Shown in pieces: positions 1 to 6,340 of a DNA stretch of 7,821 bases (position 1 is its first letter; the number at the start of each line of letters is the position of its first letter). The notes beneath the pieces were generated by a model that was not told the DNA's origin, searched no databases, and saw nothing but the letters and a program-made list of their open reading frames with translations. Origin of the DNA: Ignavibacteriaceae bacterium (GTDB lineage Bacteria > Bacteroidota > Ignavibacteria > Ignavibacteriales > Ignavibacteriaceae); the NCBI GenBank assembly GCA_023231105.1, contig JALNWB010000174.1, forward strand, positions 1-7,821. The letters are read 5' to 3'. Both the position numbers and the translations under genes were made by a program.

Positions 1-1305
1 GAAAAAGTTACTCCTTCCATTGTGCAGATTACCGTTGTCGCTTCTGTAAATAAAGAAGAGCAAGGACAGAATTTCATGTTCCCGTTTCATGATTTTGAAA
101 TGCCGAAAGAACAAGAAGGTTCGGGAAGCGGAATTATCATTAGCGAAGACGGCTATATTTTAACGAATAATCACGTGGTGGAGAACGCTACAAAAGTAAC
201 CGTTGGATTGCATGATAAAAGATCAATTGAAGCAAAAGTAATTGGCACCGATCCTTTGACAGATCTAGCCGTAATCAAAATAAATGCGAAAGATTTAAAT
301 GTTGCTTACTTGGGAAATTCCGATCAATTGAAAGTTGGGCAATGGGTTATGGCAATTGGAAATCCATTAGCTTTATCTTCAACGGTAACAGCCGGTATAA
401 TAAGCGCTTTAAACCGTGGAAGATTAGGTTTATTGAAAGACCAATCTTATGGTGTGGAAAACTTTATTCAAACAGATGCCGCAATTAACCCGGGAAATTC
501 CGGAGGCGCTTTAGTTGATCTTTCCGGCGCCGTAATTGGTGTTAACTCTGCAATTGCCACTAAGACCGGAACTTATATCGGTTATGGTTTTGCAATTCCA
601 ATTAACATGGCAAAAAGTGTAGCGCAAGATTTAATTGCACACGGAAAAATAAGCCGTGGATATATCGGTGTGCAAATTAGGGAAGTTGATGAATCACTTG
701 CTCTTTCACTTGGAATGGAAAAACCGACCGGCGTTATCATTGAAAAAATTGTTGAAGGCGGAGCTTCTTCAAAAGAAGATATTAAAACCGGTGACGTAAT
801 TTTGAAAATCGACAATCTGTCGGTTGACCAACCAAACCAGTTACAAAGTTATGTAGCCGGAAAGTCAGCCGGAACAAAAATTAAATTGACGATTTTTAGA
901 GACGGTAAAAATATTGAACGCGTCGTTACCCTAAAACCTAAGGATGAAGATAAAACAGAAGTTGTTGATAATTCTTCAAAGAAAGAAAATGAAGTTGAAG
1001 AGACCGCCTCAAGTGAAGTTAATTTTGACGCTCTCGGATTAACGGTTAAGAATTTAACATCAAAAGAAAAAGAAGCATATAAAGTTCCAAACGGAATCAA
1101 AATTTCTGAGGTGAAGGATTATAGCACCGCTTTTAATCAAGGATTAGGAAAAAATTTGGTTATTACAAAAGCAGATAAAAAAGAAATTAAATCCGTTTCC
1201 GAATTCAAAAAAATTATTGAAAATAAAAAAGGTTCGGCAGTTTTTCTGGTCGTTAACGATGACAAAGGAAATTCAAGATTCGTCGGATTGAAAATTCCCG
1301 AATAA
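1..1305 (+). CDS. degP: HtrA/DegP-family periplasmic serine protease, two PDZ domains (5' partial)
   Basis: Trypsin-like serine endopeptidase of the HtrA/DegP/DegQ family, which degrades or refolds damaged proteins in the envelope. The reading frame is open from base 1 (EKVTPSIVQITV, the usual start of the family's protease domain), so the GTG at 22 is internal. The N-terminus, including any signal peptide or anchor, lies outside the window. With codon 1 at base 1, the catalytic triad is His58 (TNNHVV), Asp88 (DPLTDLAVIKI) and Ser167 (NPGNSGGAL). PDZ1 spans about codons 218-315 (from RGYIGVQI). A charged, Lys/Glu-rich linker covers about 316-340, and a more divergent PDZ2 about 341-434. Visible length is 434 aa, consistent with a full protein near 450-510 aa. 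The gene ends just before a strong terminator, so it is probably transcribed separately from aroC. The family is certain; whether it is DegP- or DegQ-like cannot be decided, and the symbol is nominal. Confidence 0.95.
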   Translation, partial: EKVTPSIVQITVVASVNKEEQGQNFMFPFHDFEMPKEQEGSGSGIIISEDGYILTNNHVVENATKVTVGLHDKRSIEAKVIGTDPLTDLAVIKINAKDLNVAYLGNSDQLKVGQWVMAIGNPLALSSTVTAGIISALNRGRLGLLKDQSYGVENFIQTDAAINPGNSGGALVDLSGAVIGVNSAIATKTGTYIGYGFAIPINMAKSVAQDLIAHGKISRGYIGVQIREVDESLALSLGMEKPTGVIIEKIVEGGASSKEDIKTGDVILKIDNLSVDQPNQLQSYVAGKSAGTKIKLTIFRDGKNIERVVTLKPKDEDKTEVVDNSSKKENEVEETASSEVNFDALGLTVKNLTSKEKEAYKVPNGIKISEVKDYSTAFNQGLGKNLVITKADKKEIKSVSEFKKIIENKKGSAVFLVVNDDKGNSRFVGLKIPE

Positions 1306-1328
1306 TATTTCAATTAAAGTCTCATTTC

Positions 1329-1362
1329 AAACCCAATTCCATTTTTGGAATTGGGTTTTTTA
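1329..1362 (+). terminator. Intrinsic terminator after the HtrA-family gene
   Basis: A perfect 12-bp inverted repeat is present: left arm 1329-1340 (AAACCCAATTCC), 6-nt loop 1341-1346, right arm 1347-1358. A T run at 1356-1361 partly overlaps the end of the right arm. This is a textbook Rho-independent terminator 24 bases after the protease stop codon. The A tract before the left arm is short, so it should act mainly on the + strand. Confidence 0.9.
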
Positions 1363-1382
1363 TTTCTTTCAATTTATCTTTG
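1351..1382 (+). promoter_or_regulatory. Candidate Bacteroidota-type promoter for aroC
   Basis: TATCTTTG at 1375-1382 matches the Bacteroidota -7 consensus TAnnTTTG exactly. A TTG at 1351-1353 lies 21 bases upstream, near the spacing expected of the -33 element. A transcript would start near 1389, giving a leader of about 25 bases before the aroC ATG at 1413. The TTG lies inside the right arm of the preceding terminator, so terminator and promoter are interlocked. The match is seen; promoter activity is inferred, and the rule applies only if the host uses a Bacteroidota-like primary sigma factor. Confidence 0.45.
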
Positions 1383-1412
1383 TATATCAAATTAAGAAAA
1401 CAGAAAAAAGAT

Positions 1413-2618
1413 ATGATCAGATTTTTAACTTCCGGAGAATCTCACGGGAAAGCATTAACCGCAATTATTGAAGGTTTCCCTTCAAACTTACCAATAACCA
1501 ACGAGTATATTAATTTTCATCTCGCACGCAGACAAGCCGGCTACGGACGCGGCTTGCGTATGAAAATTGAAACCGATAAAGCGGAAATTCTTTCCGGGAT
1601 CCGATTTCAAAAAACGCTCGGTTCTCCTATTTCTTTGCTGATCAGAAACAGCGATTGGGAAAATTGGATCGAAAAAATGTCTCCCGAAAACAAAAAAGGG
1701 AAAGTTGAAAAAATTACAATCCCAAGACCGGGACATGCTGATCTTGTCGGTGTTTCAAAATATAATTTTGATGACATACGGAATTCAATTGAGCGTTCGA
1801 GTGCGCGGGAAACGGCTGCGCGTGTTGCGGTAGGTTCTGTTGCGAGAAGATTGTTGGAAGAATTTGGAATTACGATCGGAAGTTTTGTCGAAAGTATCGG
1901 CGGGATATACCCGAAGAAAAATTTTGCGGATGAACTTTTCAATAATAAAAAAGAATTCGAGGCATGGGAAATATCCGAGTTGGCTGATAAAAGTCAAGTG
2001 CGCGTTTTGGAGAAGAACCACGAAGAAAAAATAATTAGAAAAATTAAACTTGCTAAAAAACGGGGCGATACTTTGGGTGGAACTTTTTATGTAACCGCTT
2101 CCGGTTTACCGGTTGGATTAGGAAGTTTTGTTCACTACGATACCAAACTTGATGCCGACATCGCTCACGCATTCATGTCTATCAACGCAGTAAAAGGAGT
2201 TGAAATCGGAACCGGGTTTGCATGCGCGGATGCTTTTGGTTCAGCTTCGCATGATCAAATTATTTATAATAAAAATATCACAAGAAAAACTAATAGAGCC
2301 GGCGGAATTGAAGGTGGAGTTTCAACCGGGTTACCTATAATTGTTAAAGCCGCAATGAAACCGATTGCGACCTTGATGAGTCCAATTGCCTCGATTGATT
2401 TGACAAACTTTAATGCGGTTGATGCGCGCAGAGAGCGAAGTGATTTTGTTGCCGTTCCTGCGTGTGCGGTTATTGGTGAATCAATGCTTGCATGGGTATT
2501 GGCAAAATATCTTCTGCTTAAATTCGGCGGTGATTCGCTTGAAGAAACAAAGGACAATTATCATTCATATTGCAACAAACTTGAAGCGCGAATCCGTAAA
2601 AATTTTAAGTCGAAATGA
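1413..2618 (+). CDS. aroC: Chorismate synthase
   Basis: Converts 5-enolpyruvylshikimate-3-phosphate to chorismate (EC 4.2.3.5), the last shared step of aromatic amino acid, folate and quinone synthesis; it is cytosolic and needs reduced FMN. I start it at the ATG at 1413, giving 401 aa, because MIRFLTSGESHGKAL is the canonical N-terminus. The in-frame TTG at 1380 would add 11 non-conserved residues and sits in the promoter motif. Family signatures are all present: GESHG with His11; RRQAGYGRGLRMKIETDK (39-56); IPRPGHAD with the second catalytic His108; RSSARETAARVAVG (128-141); AGGIEGGVSTG (296-306); and RRERSDFVAVPA (339-350). It is about 40 aa longer than the E. coli enzyme and closer to the roughly 390-400 aa type of many other bacteria. 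There is no clear Shine-Dalgarno, only an A-rich leader. Its stop overlaps the next start. No other shikimate gene is in the window. Confidence 0.97.
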   Translation: MIRFLTSGESHGKALTAIIEGFPSNLPITNEYINFHLARRQAGYGRGLRMKIETDKAEILSGIRFQKTLGSPISLLIRNSDWENWIEKMSPENKKGKVEKITIPRPGHADLVGVSKYNFDDIRNSIERSSARETAARVAVGSVARRLLEEFGITIGSFVESIGGIYPKKNFADELFNNKKEFEAWEISELADKSQVRVLEKNHEEKIIRKIKLAKKRGDTLGGTFYVTASGLPVGLGSFVHYDTKLDADIAHAFMSINAVKGVEIGTGFACADAFGSASHDQIIYNKNITRKTNRAGGIEGGVSTGLPIIVKAAMKPIATLMSPIASIDLTNFNAVDARRERSDFVAVPACAVIGESMLAWVLAKYLLLKFGGDSLEETKDNYHSYCNKLEARIRKNFKSK

Positions 2619-3262
2619 TAGAAGTAAAAACTTTTACATTTAATCCTTTTTCGGAAAATAGTTATCTCGTTTGGGAAAAGGAATCGAGACAAGCGGCTGT
2701 TATTGATCCGGGATGTTTCTCCTCGAAAGAAGAAAATGAATTGAAAAACTTCATCCTTCGCAAACAACTTTCCGTTAAATATCTTTTCAATTCTCATTGT
2801 CATCTGGACCATATCTTTGGAAATAATTTTGTGTTAAAAGAATTCCAACCGCAATACTTTATCCCGGAACTTGATAAAACATTGTTAGAGAATGCGCCAA
2901 CACAGGCGCGGTTATTCGGTATGGAAATGGCTAACGTTCAACCTGCGAATAGTTTCTTTTCGGAGGAAACTTCTTTATTTCTTGGCGTTGATGAGATCAG
3001 ATTTTTATTTACTCCGGGACATAGTCCGGGAGAATTCTGTATCTATTTTCCGGGGAATTTTGTTTGTTTTACGGGAGATGTGTTATTTCAGAATTCAATT
3101 GGAAGAACAGATTTGATGGGTGGTAATTATAAAACACTGATAGACTCGATTAAAGAAAAACTTTTTACACTTCCCGAAGAAACCATTATATATCCCGGTC
3201 ACGGCGATTCATCAACGATCGGCGAAGAAAAGGAACATAATCCTTTTTTTTCAGTTAATTAG
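2615..3262 (+). CDS. Metallo-beta-lactamase-fold hydrolase, YcbL/glyoxalase II-like
   Basis: Small cytosolic binuclear-metal hydrolase of the MBL superfamily, 215 aa. Metal ligands are all visible: HCHLDH with His61, His63, Asp65 and His66; His136 in TPGHSPGE; Asp155 in TGDVLF; His196 in PGHGD. The stretches IGRTDLMGGNY (162-172) and TIGEEKEHNPF (201-211) are typical of the short glyoxalase-II-like YcbL group. The protein ends there, without the C-terminal helical substrate domain that classical glyoxalase II (about 250 aa) uses to bind glutathione thioesters, so a hydroxyacyl-thiol thioesterase role is possible but the substrate is unknown. The ATG overlaps the aroC TGA by four bases (ATGA) and lacks a Shine-Dalgarno, which implies translational coupling to aroC. 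No functional link to chorismate synthesis is known to me. Family is sure, substrate is not. Confidence 0.93.
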   Translation: MIEVKTFTFNPFSENSYLVWEKESRQAAVIDPGCFSSKEENELKNFILRKQLSVKYLFNSHCHLDHIFGNNFVLKEFQPQYFIPELDKTLLENAPTQARLFGMEMANVQPANSFFSEETSLFLGVDEIRFLFTPGHSPGEFCIYFPGNFVCFTGDVLFQNSIGRTDLMGGNYKTLIDSIKEKLFTLPEETIIYPGHGDSSTIGEEKEHNPFFSVN

Positions 3263-3278
3263 CGAACCTGTGTTTCGC
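3262..3278. repeat. Short palindromic intergenic element between convergent genes
   Basis: GCGAA at 3262-3266 pairs with TTCGC at 3274-3278 around a 7-base loop; CCTACAA follows. It fills most of the 39-bp gap between the convergent MBL and menC-like genes. It resembles the GGGCGAAC...GTTCGCCC-CTACAA palindromes that I recall being scattered through many bacterial genomes, here with one flank missing. No T run follows on either strand, so it is not a standard terminator. Only this one copy is in the window. Confidence 0.3.
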
Positions 3279-3301
3279 CCTACAACTTTACAGAAGATGG
3301 G

Positions 3302-4411
3302 TTATCTATTAAATATTTCTTTTCGAACCGTGACTTTTTTCAGCATTGCCATATTTACTTCAACGCCTATGCCCGGTTTCGTTGGAACTTCCATTGTTCC
3401 ATCTTTATTAACAACAAACTCCGGTTCAACAATATCATCTTTGTAATATCTTTTACTCGCGGAAATATCTCCCGGCAAAGTAAAGTTAGAAAGAGAAGCA
3501 AACGCAACGTTTCCGGCTCTGCCGATTCCCGATTCCAGCATACCGCCATGCCACACGGGAATATTTTTAGAAGCGCAGTAATCGTGAATTAATTTTGATT
3601 CGGTAAATCCGCCAACGCGCCCCGGTTTGATATTAATTATTCTACAGCTATCTAATTCAATAGCAGCGCGGGTATCATCAAGCGAATGAATGCTTTCATC
3701 AAGACAGATTGGAGTTTTAAGTTCGCGCTGTAGTTTTGAATGATCATAAATATCTTCATAACCAAGCGGTTGTTCAATCAACAAAAGATTATAATCATCC
3801 ATCTCTTTGAAGATTTTAATATCATCTAAAGTATAGGCGGAATTTGCATCAACTTGTAAAAGGATATCCGGGTATTCTTTTCTTAGTGCTTTTACCAATT
3901 GAAGATCATTTCCCGGAGCAATTTTAATTTTAATTCTTTTGTACCCTTCCTTTAAATATCTATCAACCTTTTTGAGCAGTTCATTTATGGAAGATTGAAT
4001 TCCGATGCTGACGCCTACATCTATTTTCTCTCTAACACCGCCGAGCATTTTAGAAAGTGAAATCCCCTTTGCTTTTGCCAGTGCGTCCCATAGAGCTGCT
4101 TCCAAACCGGCTTTCGCCATCATATGCCCACGGACTTTACTCCACTTCGGGATTGCTTCATCAACACTATTTATTTCTTTTCCGAGTATAGCGGGAATTA
4201 AAAAATCCGAAAGAATATGCCACGCAGTTTGAACCGTTTCATAAGAATAAAACGGAGTTCCTTCCGCAACACTTTCGCCCCAGCCGGTAAAACTATCTCC
4301 ATCAACTCTAACGATGATATGTTCTTCATCATACTCGATCCCCATTGACGTTACAAATGGTGATACCAATTCCATTTTAATGTGGATGAGTTCGATTCTT
4401 TCAATACGCAT
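3302..4411 (-). CDS. menC: o-Succinylbenzoate synthase / N-acylamino-acid racemase (NSAR/OSBS, enolase superfamily)
   Basis: Enolase-superfamily enzyme of 369 aa. The group either dehydrates SHCHC to o-succinylbenzoate in menaquinone synthesis, racemises N-acylamino acids, or does both. An N-terminal capping domain (about 1-125) is followed by a TIM barrel. The active-site set is complete and at spacings matching the Amycolatopsis NSAR/OSBS: Lys161 and Lys163 (KIKIAPGND), metal ligands Asp188 (VDANSAY), Glu213 (IEQPL) and Asp238 (LDESI), and Lys262 (NIKPGRVGG). GGMLESGIGRA (289-299) is a hallmark of this subgroup. The ATG at 4411 is preceded by TAAGGA at 4418-4423 with 6-nt spacing, so the start is firm. 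No other men gene and no acylase or dipeptidase lies beside it, so context does not choose between activities. Dipeptide epimerases are related but usually carry different barrel-end motifs. The menC symbol assumes the OSBS role. Confidence 0.88.
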   Translation of the reverse strand: MRIERIELIHIKMELVSPFVTSMGIEYDEEHIIVRVDGDSFTGWGESVAEGTPFYSYETVQTAWHILSDFLIPAILGKEINSVDEAIPKWSKVRGHMMAKAGLEAALWDALAKAKGISLSKMLGGVREKIDVGVSIGIQSSINELLKKVDRYLKEGYKRIKIKIAPGNDLQLVKALRKEYPDILLQVDANSAYTLDDIKIFKEMDDYNLLLIEQPLGYEDIYDHSKLQRELKTPICLDESIHSLDDTRAAIELDSCRIINIKPGRVGGFTESKLIHDYCASKNIPVWHGGMLESGIGRAGNVAFASLSNFTLPGDISASKRYYKDDIVEPEFVVNKDGTMEVPTKPGIGVEVNMAMLKKVTVRKEIFNR

Positions 4412-5000
4412 TTTAATTCCTTAAAAAATATTGATGAAAAGAAGTTGTTCCTTCATTGTTTAAAATATCCAAAGCCCCATAAAAAAATAACGAATCAAGA
4501 CTCATTAGTCGTTGCTGAAAAAATATCTTACGTAAAGTAATAAAAGGCATTATAAAGAAAAATAAATAAATTGGGAATAATAGAAGAAGACTTTTGACAG
4601 TTCAACGGAGACACTATAGTACAAGTCAATGCTGTATCAACTGCTTGCAGATTCAATTTAAGAAAATTCTATGCGATTTTCTTGTTGCCAATTTTGAAAT
4701 GGTTAAAAAATCGAATTACAACAAATTATTTTCTCCTGTTTCTGAGATTCAATGCTCACCCTCTTGTCTTTGCTCAATAAAAATGATTCTTCAACAACGA
4801 TTTGATAAGTTTTTTGAAGTAGTAAATTGTCAACGGTGTCGTGAGTTTTTAAGATAGATAAGTATAGATTTCATTCCATCCGGGTCAATTGTTCACTTCT
4901 GCTTGTTTATCATAATCGTGTCGCCTTAATCTAAAATCAAGCATGATGTTTATTGCAGGCATTTCCTGTTATTTTTCTTCTTTAAAACTATCTTGCATAC
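4412..5000. other. 589-bp intergenic region without a convincing gene
   Basis: Very AT-rich sequence between two minus-strand genes. The end nearest 4412 must carry the menC-like leader (RBS at 4418-4423) and probably its promoter, but I found no exact minus-strand TAnnTTTG match there. The end nearest 5000 should contain the 3' end of the barrel-protein transcript; no hairpin with a T run is evident. The longest + strand reading frame (4594-4857, TTG start, 87 codons, 8 Cys) has no RBS and no recognisable domain. A minus-strand open stretch at 4703-4870 (55 codons) has no ATG start. No tRNA, inverted-repeat ends or direct repeats were seen. It may be a decayed gene, an unrecognised RNA or plain spacer. 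Confidence 0.6.
4418..4423 (-). promoter_or_regulatory. Ribosome binding site of the menC-like gene
   Basis: TAAGGA on the minus strand lies 6 nt before the ATG at 4411. It is a good Shine-Dalgarno in a window where several starts have none, and it fixes this start. Confidence 0.7.
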
Positions 5001-6293
5001 TTAACGTACATCGCTGTCTCTATCAACCATGTAAACAAAAGAAAGAGCTACCGTCCATTCCGATTTTTGCGGAATATTAATCGCGTTCAAAATAAAACTA
5101 TCTGCAATTGTAAGTCCTGCCTGAAATGAAAAAAATGAATTTTGTTTATCAACAAAGTTGTGAGAGACCATATTGAATTCCGGATTCGTCTCTTCATTAT
5201 AAAAAACACCAAGTACAGGTTTTGAGAGGAAAGAGAATTTCACTTCATCAAAAACTTTAAATAACTCAATCGCTCTAAATCCAACATGATTTAATTTGCC
5301 GGGACCCATTTGAATCGCTTGATCGAGATAGACGTAGAATAAAGTGATATCGGCGTTCCGGTAATCATCGGTTATGCTCATAAGTTGTCCTTGCCTTAAC
5401 TCGCTATTTTCTCTTAACGCGGTGCTGCTTATAAACATTCCTTGACTCATTCCGATTGCTGCGGGACGAACAAAAAGATTTTTTTCTCCCCAGAAAAGTC
5501 CGCCAAGTTGAAAATCGTAATTCTCTTTATGCTTCCAAATAAAAATTGAACTTGGGAATCCATCAGGGCGGTATGGTGCCCATCTACCAACTGCAAGCGT
5601 TCGAACATTTTCTTTCTGTTGCGTGCTTTTGATGTATCCTCCTAAAACAAAAGTGTTGAAAGGACCTTCAACTATTCCGGCAAATCCATAACGTGTATTC
5701 ATCAGATTATCAATTTTCCCTTTGCCGATTAATCCAACAAGCGAAAATGAACTTACAACAAACTTACCGACAAAATAATTTGAATTAAGAATTGTGCGGC
5801 GATAAGAGGAATGGCTACCTATCGTATAACCGTCAAAATATTCCGAACCAACACGAAACCAAAGATTGGCTTGTGGTCTAAATGTCAATCTTGAATAAAA
5901 AGCTTTACCCGGTAATGCGGTATCTTTTATTACATCATAAGTTCCGCCAAGATCAAGTTGAAGACGATCATCATCATTGATTGGAAATAGAACAGCACCG
6001 CCCGTGATTTCTTTAACGCGTAGTTCATTCCTGTTGTTCAGATTATTATTTGCTATCTTGAAAAAAAGAGTTTTGTTTCGCTGATCTTTCTTATAAAAAT
6101 TGAATGACGAAATATTTTGTCCATCTTCTTTTAAACTGGATAATTGAAATTCCCACGTTGCCGGCATCGGCGGACCAAAAACCGAATAACGCGAATCGCT
6201 ATTCCCGCTGGTTCTTGTATGTTCGGTTTGAGCATGTGATGTTGTAATGAAAGAGAAAAATAAAAGCGATAACAAACAACAACTTAATTTCAT
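5001..6293 (-). CDS. Unrecognised exported protein, probable outer-membrane beta-barrel
   Basis: I do not recognise a named family. The 430-aa product begins with a clear Sec signal peptide: Lys2, a hydrophobic core (CCLLSLLFFSFI) and a probable cut after Ala21 (TTSHA|QT). The mature part of about 409 aa is rich in Tyr, Phe, Asn, Gly and Ser. Many segments of 8-12 residues have alternating hydrophobic positions (for example FVVSSFSLVGLIG, TFVLGGYIK, ADITLFYVYLD, WTVALSFVYMV), separated by polar turns, as in transmembrane beta-hairpins. Unlike many barrels it ends in a charged tail (DRDSDVR) rather than a C-terminal aromatic residue. No TonB box, OmpA domain or Por-type sorting domain is seen. 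A possible RBS (AAAGGA, 6306-6311) sits 12 nt before the ATG, which is long. It lies 47 bp behind the PD40 gene with no terminator between, so co-transcription is likely. A porin or a surface structural protein are both possible. Confidence 0.75.
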   Translation of the reverse strand: MKLSCCLLSLLFFSFITTSHAQTEHTRTSGNSDSRYSVFGPPMPATWEFQLSSLKEDGQNISSFNFYKKDQRNKTLFFKIANNNLNNRNELRVKEITGGAVLFPINDDDRLQLDLGGTYDVIKDTALPGKAFYSRLTFRPQANLWFRVGSEYFDGYTIGSHSSYRRTILNSNYFVGKFVVSSFSLVGLIGKGKIDNLMNTRYGFAGIVEGPFNTFVLGGYIKSTQQKENVRTLAVGRWAPYRPDGFPSSIFIWKHKENYDFQLGGLFWGEKNLFVRPAAIGMSQGMFISSTALRENSELRQGQLMSITDDYRNADITLFYVYLDQAIQMGPGKLNHVGFRAIELFKVFDEVKFSFLSKPVLGVFYNEETNPEFNMVSHNFVDKQNSFFSFQAGLTIADSFILNAINIPQKSEWTVALSFVYMVDRDSDVR

Positions 6294-6340
6294 AAACAGA
6301 AAATGTCCTTTCGAGTTTCCCGATTTTTGGATTTGTTTAA

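Noticed and set aside
1380..1412. TTG start giving chorismate synthase 11 extra residues
   Set aside because: The conserved N-terminus begins at the ATG at 1413, and the TTG lies inside the TAnnTTTG promoter-like motif.
1607..1942. 111-codon minus-strand frame opposite aroC
   Set aside because: It lies wholly antisense to a highly conserved gene and has no domain; it is a shadow frame.
3262..3278. The GCGAA/TTCGC hairpin as an intrinsic terminator
   Set aside because: The stem is only 5 bp and no T run follows on either strand; the T8 run at 3244-3251 precedes it.
4528..4535. TTACGTAA palindrome upstream of the menC-like gene, considered as an operator
   Set aside because: It is an isolated 8-bp palindrome in AT-rich DNA with no second copy or matching regulator; chance is likely.
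4594..4857. 87-codon + strand frame rich in Cys in the long gap
   Set aside because: It has a TTG start, no RBS, no recognisable domain and an AT-rich, irregular composition; an internal ATG at 4699 also lacks an RBS. Not called as a gene.
4703..4870. Minus-strand open stretch of 55 codons in the same gap
   Set aside because: It has no ATG start, is bounded by a stop directly upstream and gives no family resemblance; it fits chance.
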